Of a stretch of DNA of 17,537 bases, positions 6,225 to 13,788 are shown piece after piece. Position 1 is the first letter of the stretch; each line of letters begins with the position of its first letter. The stretch is taken from contig CBFGTJ010000052.1 of the NCBI GenBank assembly GCA_965651815.1, positions 1 through 17,537 of the forward strand, in the 5' to 3' direction. This DNA is from CBFGTJ01 sp965651815. GTDB lineage: Bacteria > Actinomycetota > Acidimicrobiia > Acidimicrobiales > Microtrichaceae. Below the pieces are notes generated by a model. The model was given only the letters and a program-made list of their open reading frames with translations. It did no database searches and was not told the origin of the DNA. A program made the position numbers and the translations under genes.

Positions 6225-7205
6225 TCAGCTGATCGAGTCGAGCTTGCCCTGGAGCAGGGCGAGGTCGGCGTCGACCATCATCGTGACGAGGTCCTGGAAG
6301 TCGACGCTCGGCTCCCAGCCGAGCACCTTGCGGGCCTTCTCGGGCGACCCGACCAGGAGGTCGACCTCGGCGGGGCGGTAGAACGCCTCGTCGATGACGA
6401 CGTGGTCCTCGTAGTTGAGGCCGACGTGGCCGAAGGCCACCTCGCAGAACTCCCGGACCGAGCGCGTCGTGCCGGTCGCGACGACGTAGTCGTCGGGGGT
6501 GTCCTGCTGCAGCATCAGCCACATCGCCCGCACGTAGTCGCCGGCGAAGCCCCAGTCGCGCTTCGCGTCCAGGTTGCCGAGGCGCAGCTCCTTCTCCAGC
6601 CCGAGCTTGATCTTCGCGACCCCGTTGGAGATCTTGCGGGTCACGAACTCGAGGCCCCGCCGCGGCGACTCGTGGTTGAACAGGATGCCGCTGGAGGCGT
6701 GGAGGTCGTAGGACTCCCGGTAGTTCACCGTGATCCAGTGGCCGTAGACCTTCGCGACCCCGTACGGGGAGCGCGGGTAGAAGGGGGTCGTCTCCTTCTG
6801 GGGCACCTCGACGACCTTGCCGAACATCTCCGACGACGACGCCTGGTAGAAGCGGATGTCGGGGTCCGCGATGCGGATCGCGTCGAGCAGCCGCGTGACG
6901 CCGAGCGCGGTCACGTCGCCGGTCAGCACGGGCTGGGAGAAGCTCGTCTGCACGAAGCTCTGGGCGGCGAGGTTGTACACCTCGGTCGGCCGGTACGTGC
7001 GGAGCAGGTCGATGAGGCTCGCCTGGTCGAGCAGGTCACCGGGCACGGTCGCGATGCGGTCCTGCAGGTGGGCGATCCGCTCGAAGGTCACCGTCGAGGA
7101 CCGGCGGACCATGCCGATGACCTCGTACCCCTCGTCGAGCAGCAGCTCCGCGAGGTAGGAGCCGTCCTGGCCGGTGATGCCGGTGATGAGCGCGCGCTTG
7201 GTCAT
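6225..7205 (-). CDS. gmd: GDP-mannose 4,6-dehydratase
   Basis: This 326-residue enzyme converts GDP-D-mannose to GDP-4-keto-6-deoxy-D-mannose with bound NADP. The Gmd hallmarks are I-T-G-I-T-G-Q-D-G-S-Y-L (7-18) with its Q-D-G insertion, R-R-S-S (34-37), N-L-A-A-Q-S-F-V (78-85), S-S-S-E-M-F-G (123-129), Y148-G-V-A-K152 as catalytic pair, and N-H-E-S-P-R-R-G (177-184), which is close to diagnostic. L-G-N-L-D-A-K-R-D-W-G is also present. The ATG at 7205 starts directly at the Rossmann strand. It is the first gene of a gmd-cofD-cofE operon. The partner reductase rmd lies 540 bases away in the same orientation, separated by an XRE gene on the other strand. Together they predict GDP-D-rhamnose for surface glycans. 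Confidence 0.97.
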   Translation of the reverse strand: MTKRALITGITGQDGSYLAELLLDEGYEVIGMVRRSSTVTFERIAHLQDRIATVPGDLLDQASLIDLLRTYRPTEVYNLAAQSFVQTSFSQPVLTGDVTALGVTRLLDAIRIADPDIRFYQASSSEMFGKVVEVPQKETTPFYPRSPYGVAKVYGHWITVNYRESYDLHASSGILFNHESPRRGLEFVTRKISNGVAKIKLGLEKELRLGNLDAKRDWGFAGDYVRAMWLMLQQDTPDDYVVATGTTRSVREFCEVAFGHVGLNYEDHVVIDEAFYRPAEVDLLVGSPEKARKVLGWEPSVDFQDLVTMMVDADLALLQGKLDSIS

Positions 7206-7211
7206 GGCTTG

Positions 7212-7217
7212 GTTCTA
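7212..7217 (-). promoter_or_regulatory. Candidate -10 element of a leaderless gmd transcript
   Basis: On the minus strand TAGAAC is followed by six bases and then the gmd ATG. No Shine-Dalgarno fits between them. A -10 hexamer at this distance would place +1 on or next to the A of the start codon. A TTGGCA (7244-7239) lies upstream, but its 21-base spacer is too long for a normal -35. Confidence 0.4.
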
Positions 7218-7280
7218 CGCTGTGCGGCGGCCCGAGTCTGCCAACTGGGTTGTCGGGCCGATCGACCCCACCCCTGCCAC

Positions 7281-7736
7281 GTGACCCACTCGAGCGACCT
7301 CCCTGCACCCGCGCACCTCGGCGCCCGCATCGCGGCGCTGCGCGTCGCGTCGGGCCACACCCAGCAGGAGCTGGCGGCCCGGGTGGCGATCTCCCGGGTG
7401 GCGCTGTCGAACCTCGAGTCGGGCAGGAGCGTGCCGGGGGAGCGGACCGTCACCCTCCTGGCGGGCGTGTTCGGGATGGAGCCCCACGAACTGGTCGAGG
7501 GCACCAACTACCCCGTGGCGAAGGCGGACCGCCTGCCGCTCGTCGCCGCCCGCCACACCGAGGTCGAGCTCCAGCTGCGCCTGCTCGACCGGGACCTGCG
7601 CTGGCTGGAGTCCGCCCCGGCCGACGTCGCGCGCCGCGTCGTGGAGGACTGGCGGCGCGACCTCCGCCGGCTGCGCGAGTCCACGCTCGACCCGCGGCAG
7701 CGCTCGATGCTCGACGAGGCGCTCGAGCGGCTCTGA
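7281..7736 (+). CDS. XRE-family helix-turn-helix transcriptional regulator
   Basis: This 151-residue protein has an N-terminal Cro/C1-type DNA-binding domain at ~12-68: L-G-A-R-I-A-A-L-R (helix 1), H-T-Q-Q-E-L-A-A-R-V (helix 2), S-R-V-A-L-S-N-L-E-S-G-R (recognition helix), followed by helices four and five. The C-terminal half (~85-151) is rich in Arg, Glu and Leu and is likely an alpha-helical dimerisation or effector region without a recognisable enzyme domain. GTG 7281 was chosen because it begins just before the HTH; the same frame is open far upstream, but that is antisense to gmd. The gene is sandwiched between gmd (divergent, 75 bases) and rmd (convergent, 9 bases), so control of these GDP-sugar genes or itself is plausible. 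Target DNA is unknown. Confidence 0.85.
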   Translation: MTHSSDLPAPAHLGARIAALRVASGHTQQELAARVAISRVALSNLESGRSVPGERTVTLLAGVFGMEPHELVEGTNYPVAKADRLPLVAARHTEVELQLRLLDRDLRWLESAPADVARRVVEDWRRDLRRLRESTLDPRQRSMLDEALERL

Positions 7737-7745
7737 GCCCTCAGG

Positions 7746-8660
7746 TCAGTCCAGCTCGGCGGCGACCTGGCGGCGACGGTCGTCCAGCAGGTCCCGAAGG
7801 GTCTGCTCGAGCGGGATCTCCGGCTCCCACCCCGTGTCGCGGCGCAGCTTCGACGAGTCACCGAGCAGCACCGGGATGTCGACCGGGCGCTGCAGCGCCG
7901 GGTCGGGCTCGAGGCGCATCGGCGTCTTCGCCATCGCGATGAACTGGTCGGCCAGCTCCTGCACGGCGATCGCCTTGCCGGAGCACACGTTGTAGACCTC
8001 GCCCGGGGTGCCTCGCTCGACGAGCAGGCGGTAGGCGCGCACGACGTCGCGCACGTCGGTGAAGTCCCGCTTCGGGCTCAGGTTGCCGACCTGGACGACC
8101 TCCTCGCCCGTCAGCTCGTTGCGGGCGACCCGCCCCGCGAGGGCGGGGGCCACGAACCGGTCGGTCTGGCCGGGGCCGAGGTGGTTGAACGGTCGCGCCC
8201 GGATCACCTGCTGGTCGTGTCCCAGGAACGCCTGCAGCGCCACGTGGTCCGCCGCGCACTTCGACGCCGCGTACGGCGACACCGGTCGCAGCGGCTGCTC
8301 CTCGGTGATCGGGAGGTCCTCGGCGGTGACCTTGCCGTACACGTCGGCCGAGCCGACCGTGAGCACCCGCTCGCACCCGGCCTCCCGCGCGGCCCACAGC
8401 ACGTTCAGGGTGCCCTCCGCGTTCGCCCGGAACGTCGCCTGCGGGTTGCTCCACGAGCCGCCCACGTCGCTCGCACCGGCGAGGTGGTACACGACCTCCG
8501 GCCGGAACCTGCGGAACCGGTCGAGCAGCGCCGGCGCGTCGAGGATGTCGCAGCCGTCGATGGTCCGGTCGGTGGTGGTGACCTCGTCGCCCGCGGCGTC
8601 GAGGTGCCGCGCCAGGTGCCGGCCGACGAAGCCTCCGCCTCCCGTGATCAGCGCCCTCAT
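7746..8660 (-). CDS. rmd: GDP-6-deoxy-4-keto-D-mannose reductase (Rmd-type SDR)
   Basis: This 304-residue extended SDR should reduce the Gmd product to GDP-D-rhamnose. It has G-G-G-G-F-V-G (7-13), H-L-A-G-A-S-D-V (59-66), V-G-S-A-D-V-Y-G (102-109) and Y130-A-A-S-K134. The block R-P-F-N-H-L-G-P-G-Q (~161-170) with the later G-N-L-S-P-K-R-D-F-T-D-V-R-D-V and V-Y-N-V-C-S-G is characteristic of Rmd and related Gmd partners. The C-terminus has R-P-V-D-I-P-V-L-L-G-D and G-W-E-P-E-I-P-L, also usual there. ATG 8660 was preferred over an in-frame GTG at 8702 because it starts at the fold and the longer form would add a low-complexity tail overlapping a -10-like hexamer. GDP-fucose or GDP-talose synthase activity is less likely. 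It is transcribed away from the glycosyltransferase operon, with which it shares a 194-base intergenic region. Confidence 0.88.
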   Translation of the reverse strand: MRALITGGGGFVGRHLARHLDAAGDEVTTTDRTIDGCDILDAPALLDRFRRFRPEVVYHLAGASDVGGSWSNPQATFRANAEGTLNVLWAAREAGCERVLTVGSADVYGKVTAEDLPITEEQPLRPVSPYAASKCAADHVALQAFLGHDQQVIRARPFNHLGPGQTDRFVAPALAGRVARNELTGEEVVQVGNLSPKRDFTDVRDVVRAYRLLVERGTPGEVYNVCSGKAIAVQELADQFIAMAKTPMRLEPDPALQRPVDIPVLLGDSSKLRRDTGWEPEIPLEQTLRDLLDDRRRQVAAELD

Positions 8661-8854
8661 GGGTGTGCCCGCCGGGCCGCCGAGATGTCCATCGGCGCTC
8701 ACTCTAGAGGCGCGGGGGACGTGACCACACCCACAGGGCGGTGCTCACGGGGCCGCGGACCCGTCGAGGTACGATCGGCCGTTCCCCGACCCCGAAGACC
8801 CTCGCCGACGCGACCGTCCCAGCGACCTAGGAGTGGGTCATCCCGCCCCGACCC
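8661..8854. promoter_or_regulatory. Divergent intergenic region between rmd and the glycosyltransferase operon
   Basis: TACGAT at 8770-8775 (+) is a good TANNNT -10 for the glycosyltransferase operon and would give a leader of about 73 bases; no convincing -35 is visible. TAGAGT on the minus strand (8706-8701) is a candidate -10 for rmd. AGGAG at 8829-8833 is Shine-Dalgarno-like but lies 21 bases before the GTG at 8855, too far for normal use. An in-frame stop at 8828 prevents an earlier start. Confidence 0.35.
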
Positions 8855-11800
8855 GTGGACCACGACCCGAACGAGCCCCGCCCCTCCCGGCCAGGTGCCG
8901 TCACCGCCCACGAACCGGGCGGCACGACCCCGGCCACCCCGGGTCAGGGACCCGACCGGGTGGACCCCGTCGACGAGGTCGACGAGGACGAGCTCGACGC
9001 CCGGTGGGGGTTCGCCCCGTCCGAGCCGCTCGTCGGCCACGGCGCACCGCCCGTCGTCGCGGTGGTGGTGACCCGCGACCCCGGCGAGTGGTTCGAGGAC
9101 GCGCTCCGGTCGCTCGGAGAGCAGGACTACGGCGACCTGTCGGTCCTCGTCATCGACAACGGGTCCGAGGTCGACCCGACGCCCCGCATCGCGGAGGTGC
9201 TGCCCACCGCGTACGTGAAGCGCCTCGGCGAGGACCGTGGCTTCTCCGCGGCGGCGAACGAGTCGCTCACCGCGGTCGAGGGCTCGGCGTTCCACCTGGT
9301 CCTCCACGACGACGTGCGGCTCGACCCCGACGCGGTCACCCAGCTCGTGAGCGAGGCGTTCCGTGCGAACGCCGGCATCGTCGGACCGAAGCTCGTCGAC
9401 TGGGACGACCGCGGCCGGCTCGTCTCGGCGGGCTACTCGGTCGACACGTACGGACATGCCACCGAGGTCGTCGAGCCGGGCGAGCTCGACCAGTCCCAGC
9501 ACGACACCCCCCGCGAGGTGTTCGCGCTGTCCGACGCCTGCCTGCTCGTGCGCTCGGACCTGTTCCGCACCCTCGGAGGCTTCTCGGAGGACCTGCCCTA
9601 CTTCGGCGAGGACGTCGACCTGTGCTGGCGGGCGCACGTCGCCGGCGCCACCGTCAGGTTCTGCCCGGCCGCCGTCGCCGCACACCGCAACCGCTTCGGC
9701 GAGCGGCGCGCGGTGGAGGACCGCGAGCGGCTCGAGCTGCGGCACGAGGCACGCAGCACCTTCACGAACTACGAGCCGTTCCGGGTGCTCCGGCTCCTCC
9801 CGGCGGTCGTCGTGCTCTCGCTGGTCGACCTCGTCGGCTCCCTCGTGATGGGCCGGTTCCGGCGCGCCGGCGACATCGTCGCCTCGTGGGCCTGGAACCT
9901 GGTCAAGCTGCCGTCGCTGTTCCGTGCGCGGTCCCGGGTCAAGCGGATCCGGCGCGCGCACGACGCCGACTACGTCCACCTGATGCGCCAGGGCAGCGCC
10001 CGGCTCGTGTCGCTCGTGCGGCCCGAGGACGGCGAGAACCGGCTCCAGTCCGCCGCCGAGGCGGGGCGCGGCTACTTGCGGGAGCTGACCAGCGGCTCCC
10101 AGCGCGACGGGGTCTGGTTCGCGCTCGTCGCGACGTTCCTCGCGCTGGTCGGCGTGCGCGACCTGATCTCCGGGCCGCTGCCGGTGATCCGGGAGCTGTT
10201 CGACCCCGGCGACGGGCCCGGCCGGCTGCTGTCGGAGTGGTGGACCGGCTGGCGCGCGGCCGGCCTCGGGGAGTCGTCCCTGCCGCCCGCCGTCGTGCCG
10301 GGGCTCGGGCTCGCGGGCGCGGTGCTCGGGGGCTCGGTCGGCCTCGCCCGGCGGCTGCTCGTGCTGGGGCCGCTGGCGGTGGGGGCGCTGGGTGCCTGGA
10401 AGCTGTTCCTGCGGGCCGGGTCCACCCGTGTGCGCGGCGCGGCCCTCGTCGTGTACGCGCTCAACCCGGTCGTGCTGAACGCCGTCGCGGAGGGCCGCCT
10501 CGGCGCCATCGTCACCTACGGCGCGGCGCCGTGGGTGCTGCGCCGGACGGCACGGGCCGCGGGCGTCGAGCCCTTCGCCGACCCGCTCGAGCCGCGACCC
10601 CGGCCGCTGCGCGCGGCCGCCGGCACCGGCCTCCTGCTCTTCGCCGTCGCCTCGGTCACCCCGCTCGGCGCCGGCCTGCTCGTCGCGGCGCTGGCCGTGC
10701 TCGCGCTCGCTCCTGCCATCGCGGGTGACCGCCCCGGCGCGGTGCGCATGCTCGGCTCGGCGGCGCTCGCCGCGGTGTGCGCGGCCGTGCCGTCGCTGCC
10801 CTGGCTGGTGGCCGCGGTGGGGTCCGGGGAGCTGTCGGCCCTCACGGGGCTCTGGCGGGGCGCGGGCGCCCAGCCCTCCGCCGCGCAGCTCGTCACCGGC
10901 GACATCGGTCCCGTCTCGGTCGGCGCGTTCGGTTGGGGGGTCGTCGTCGCCGCCGCCTACTCGCTGATCGCCGGCAGGGCCTGGCGGGCCGGGTGGGCGT
11001 ACGCCGCGTGGGCCCTCGCCCTCCTCACCTGGGCGGCCACGACCGCGCTCGCCCAGACGGACCTGCTCGCCGGCGCCGGCGCCGAGCTGGTGCTCGTCCC
11101 GGCCGTGCTGGCCATGGCCGTCGCCACCGCCATGGGCGCCGCCGCGTTCGACCACGACGTCGTCGGCTCGGACTTCGGCGCGCCCCAGCTGCTCTCCGGC
11201 GTCGCGATCCTGGCGCTCGTGGTGTCGCTGGTGCCGATCGGGGTCGCCGCGGCGGAGGGGCGGTGGTACCAGCCCGAGGGCGACTTCCGCAGGGTCCTGC
11301 GCGTCGTCGGCGAGGGCGAGGGCTACCGCACCGTGTGGCTGGGCGACCCGGACCTGCTCCCGCTCGCCGGCCGACCCCTCGAGGGCATCGACGGCCTCGC
11401 GGTCGCCGTCAGCAACGGCCTCGACCCGACCGTCACGGAGCGCTACCTCCTCGGGGACGGCGAGGGCTCACGCCGCCTGCGCTCGTCGGTGGAGGCGGCG
11501 CTGCGGGGCGAGACGACCCGGCTGGGACGCCTCCTCGCCCCGATGGGGGTGCGCTACGTCATCGCGGTCGACCGTCCCGCACCCGAGCCGTTCGCCCGGA
11601 GCGAGACGCCGCTGCCCGACGGCACGGTGGGGGCGCTGCGCGAGCAGCTCGACCTCTCCTCGATCGAGCTCAACCCGGGGCTGTCGCTGTTCGAGGTGGC
11701 CGGGACGTGGCCGCTGCGCGGCGACCTCGGCCAGGTCGAGCTGCCCGCGGACGACGAGGATCCCGCCCAGCTCGTCCAGTCGCCGACCGAGGCGCCCGAG

Positions 11801-12229
11801 CCGCTCCTCGACGCAGCCGCAGGCGTGCGCACCCGGGTCGCCGGCCGCGTGCCCGGTGGGGCGCCGGTCTTCCACGGGGTCGAGCACGACGAGAGCTGGA
11901 CGCTCACCGTGGACGGCGAGCGGGTGGGCCCGTCGCCGCTGTTCGGCTGGGCGCAGCGCTACGACGTCGACGAGGGTGGGCGTGCCGAGCTCCGCTGGCG
12001 CACGCCGGTGTCGACCAGGGCGCTCCAGGCGGTGCAGGTGCTCGGGCTCGTCGCCCTCGTGCTGCTCAGCCGGCGTCGCCGGGCGGCGACCCACGTGCGG
12101 CGCCGTCGCCGCAGGGCCGCCGAGGCCCCGGTGGTCGTGGTCGGTGGCGAGGACGGCACCGTGCCGGAGGCCACCCGGGCGACGGTCGCCGGCGCGCCGG
12201 CACCCGGCGAGGGAGGGGGAGCGCCGTGA
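8855..12229 (+). CDS. Large GT2 glycosyltransferase fused to a polytopic membrane domain
   Basis: This 1124-residue protein combines an activated-sugar transferase with a big membrane part. After an acidic, Pro-rich N-terminus (1-64) comes a GT2 (GT-A fold) domain at ~66-290 with V-I-D-N-G-S (99-104), H-D-D-V (151-154) as the nucleotide-sugar/metal site, and G-E-D-V-D-L-C-W-R (251-259) holding the probable catalytic base. Hydrophobic segments start at ~312 and run in numbers to ~800. A hydrophilic region with beta-type sequence (~810-1050) follows, then a last membrane segment (~1055-1072) and a strongly basic tail (R-R-R-R-R repeats). Similar large proteins near whiB and cofD genes are known in actinobacteria, with AftD-like features in the membrane part (W-x-G-W-R, L-N-P-V-V-L-N-A). 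A role in building a wall or capsular polysaccharide is likely; donor and acceptor are unknown. GTG 8855 is the only usable start. Confidence 0.88.
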   Translation: MDHDPNEPRPSRPGAVTAHEPGGTTPATPGQGPDRVDPVDEVDEDELDARWGFAPSEPLVGHGAPPVVAVVVTRDPGEWFEDALRSLGEQDYGDLSVLVIDNGSEVDPTPRIAEVLPTAYVKRLGEDRGFSAAANESLTAVEGSAFHLVLHDDVRLDPDAVTQLVSEAFRANAGIVGPKLVDWDDRGRLVSAGYSVDTYGHATEVVEPGELDQSQHDTPREVFALSDACLLVRSDLFRTLGGFSEDLPYFGEDVDLCWRAHVAGATVRFCPAAVAAHRNRFGERRAVEDRERLELRHEARSTFTNYEPFRVLRLLPAVVVLSLVDLVGSLVMGRFRRAGDIVASWAWNLVKLPSLFRARSRVKRIRRAHDADYVHLMRQGSARLVSLVRPEDGENRLQSAAEAGRGYLRELTSGSQRDGVWFALVATFLALVGVRDLISGPLPVIRELFDPGDGPGRLLSEWWTGWRAAGLGESSLPPAVVPGLGLAGAVLGGSVGLARRLLVLGPLAVGALGAWKLFLRAGSTRVRGAALVVYALNPVVLNAVAEGRLGAIVTYGAAPWVLRRTARAAGVEPFADPLEPRPRPLRAAAGTGLLLFAVASVTPLGAGLLVAALAVLALAPAIAGDRPGAVRMLGSAALAAVCAAVPSLPWLVAAVGSGELSALTGLWRGAGAQPSAAQLVTGDIGPVSVGAFGWGVVVAAAYSLIAGRAWRAGWAYAAWALALLTWAATTALAQTDLLAGAGAELVLVPAVLAMAVATAMGAAAFDHDVVGSDFGAPQLLSGVAILALVVSLVPIGVAAAEGRWYQPEGDFRRVLRVVGEGEGYRTVWLGDPDLLPLAGRPLEGIDGLAVAVSNGLDPTVTERYLLGDGEGSRRLRSSVEAALRGETTRLGRLLAPMGVRYVIAVDRPAPEPFARSETPLPDGTVGALREQLDLSSIELNPGLSLFEVAGTWPLRGDLGQVELPADDEDPAQLVQSPTEAPEPLLDAAAGVRTRVAGRVPGGAPVFHGVEHDESWTLTVDGERVGPSPLFGWAQRYDVDEGGRAELRWRTPVSTRALQAVQVLGLVALVLLSRRRRAATHVRRRRRRAAEAPVVVVGGEDGTVPEATRATVAGAPAPGEGGGAP
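12211..12220 (+). promoter_or_regulatory. Strong ribosome binding site fixing the start of the DUF5719-like gene
   Basis: A G-rich run with GGGAGG and AGGGGG ends six bases before GTG 12226. It lies inside the end of the glycosyltransferase gene and decides the start in favour of GTG 12226, which overlaps the upstream stop (GTGA). Confidence 0.75.
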
Positions 12230-13788
12230 AGCCGGCCCGGCTGATCCCGATCACGGTGGTCGCGGTCCTCATCGCCGCGCTCACCTCGTGGTGGCAGGGG
12301 AGCGGCCCCGCGCCCGCCGAGGGGCTCGTGGCGCCGCCGCTCGCGACCTCCGGTGGGCCGGACGTGCTCTCCTCGACGTGGTTCTGCGCGGCCGGGGGCG
12401 CCGACACGCCCTCGCCGCCGCGCCACGCGCTGTTGCTGTCGAACCCCTCGGGCGACGTCGTCGAGGTGTCGCTGACGGCGTACGACGAGGAGGGGGTCGT
12501 GGGCCGCGAGGCGGTCGAGGTCGAGGCCGAGCGCGTCGAGCGCGTCGAGGTGGGGCGGCTCTTCGAGCGCGACGACCTGTCGGTGATGGTCGAGAGCGCG
12601 TCCGGCGAGCTGGTCGTCGAGCACCGCCTGATCACCGACGGCGCGGTCGACCAGGTGCCGTGCGCCACGTCGTCGTCCAGGGAGTGGTACTTCCCGTCGC
12701 AGACCACCTCGCAGGTCGTCGAGGACGACGGCACCATCAGCGCGACGTCCGCGGCGAGGCTCGTGCTGTTCAACCCGTTCTCCCAGGACGCCGGGGTGGA
12801 CATCACCGCCGCGGTCGAGGACGGCCTCCGCGCGCCGAGCGCGTGGGCGGGGGTCGTCGTGCCCGCGGGGACGGTGCGGGTCATCGACCTGGGCGAGCAC
12901 ATCCAGCGCAGGGAGCAGGCGTCGCTGACCGTCGAGCTGCGCAACGGGCGCGTCGTGGCCGAGACCGTGCAGGTGCTGCTCGACGTCGGCGAGGGCGACT
13001 CCCGCAGCGCTGCCGGGCTGCGGCTCCAGGCCGGCGTGCCGGCACCGGCGGCGCGCTGGGCCTTCGCGCTCGGGTTCACCGGCGAGGGCGTGGAGGAGCG
13101 CTTCGTGGTCCACAACCCGTCGGACGAGCCGGCGGAGGTGGTCGTCCAGGTGACGCCGGTCGGCGGCGCGGAGCTGCCGCCCGAGCCGTTCGAGCTCGAG
13201 GTCCCCGGCCGGCGGTTCAGCGTCATCGACCTCTCCGAGGAGGGCAGGGTTCCCGGCTACGGCCACCACTCCATCCAGGTCGAGAGCCTGGACGGCACCC
13301 CGGTGGTCGTCGGGCGGGTCACGCGGATCACCGGTGGACCGGGTGACGCCGACGAGGTCCCGGACCCGGCGCCCGAGCCGCGCCCCGACGTGGAGGCGGG
13401 TGCGGCGATCGGCACCGGCTCGCCGGTGGTCGCGACCCGGTGGATCGTGCCCGACCTCGTCCTGCGCGACCAGCGCGACCCCGCGATCGTCATCCACAAC
13501 CCCGGCGGCGGGATCGTCACCGTGTCCGCGGAGGCGTTCGGCGGGGAGGACGGTGGCACCACGCGGGTGCTCGACCAGGTCGAGGTCGCCGCGGGCGACG
13601 GGCTCGTGGTGCGACTCGCCGACCTGGAGCTCGGCACCGGTGACGTCGGCGTCGTGCTGACCGCCACCTCCCCCGTGCTGGTGGAGCGGATCGTGACCTT
13701 CCCGACCCGGGGCGACCTCGCGATGGGCGTGGCGGTGCCGGTGCGCCCGTCGGGCGGGGGCGAGCTGACCCCGATCGCGGAGCTCTAG
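12226..13788 (+). CDS. Secreted or membrane-anchored protein, DUF5719-like, four repeated modules
   Basis: This 520-residue protein of unknown function has an N-terminal hydrophobic segment (~6-20) that acts as signal or anchor; everything after should be outside the membrane. I recognise a likely match to DUF5719, often found after such glycosyltransferases in actinobacteria, but this is from memory. The body consists of four similar modules. Each opens with W plus an aromatic or hydrophobic strand (W52, W154, W278, W406), then a strand ending in N-P (N73, N183, N297, N425), and closes with a V-V-E/V-V-G/V-L-V-E strand. The pattern suggests Ig-like beta-sandwiches. Only two cysteines are seen after the signal, C54 and C146, which could form one disulfide. 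GTG 12226 overlaps the preceding stop by four bases. The gene lies between the glycosyltransferase and a thioredoxin-like gene, so it may assist glycan assembly. Confidence 0.8.
   Translation: MKPARLIPITVVAVLIAALTSWWQGSGPAPAEGLVAPPLATSGGPDVLSSTWFCAAGGADTPSPPRHALLLSNPSGDVVEVSLTAYDEEGVVGREAVEVEAERVERVEVGRLFERDDLSVMVESASGELVVEHRLITDGAVDQVPCATSSSREWYFPSQTTSQVVEDDGTISATSAARLVLFNPFSQDAGVDITAAVEDGLRAPSAWAGVVVPAGTVRVIDLGEHIQRREQASLTVELRNGRVVAETVQVLLDVGEGDSRSAAGLRLQAGVPAPAARWAFALGFTGEGVEERFVVHNPSDEPAEVVVQVTPVGGAELPPEPFELEVPGRRFSVIDLSEEGRVPGYGHHSIQVESLDGTPVVVGRVTRITGGPGDADEVPDPAPEPRPDVEAGAAIGTGSPVVATRWIVPDLVLRDQRDPAIVIHNPGGGIVTVSAEAFGGEDGGTTRVLDQVEVAAGDGLVVRLADLELGTGDVGVVLTATSPVLVERIVTFPTRGDLAMGVAVPVRPSGGGELTPIAEL

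Noticed and set aside
5329..6381. Plus-strand open frame of 350 codons across cofD
   Set aside because: It is antisense to cofD and gmd and has no family signature, while both minus-strand genes carry complete diagnostic motifs.
8833..10728. Plus-strand open frame starting at GTG 8833 near AGGAG
   Set aside because: The SD-like motif overlaps the GTG itself, and the translated product is an Arg/Pro/Gly-rich shadow of the glycosyltransferase.
8699..11155. Open frame of 818 codons on the minus strand
   Set aside because: It is antisense to the glycosyltransferase, whose GT2 motifs are unmistakable. The minus-strand product is low-complexity Arg/Gly/Glu/His sequence without motifs.
10777..12225. 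Upstream extension of the DUF5719-like frame into the glycosyltransferase
   Set aside because: The added residues are Arg/Gly/Pro-rich shadow sequence, whereas GTG 12226 has a strong ribosome binding site and starts a signal segment.
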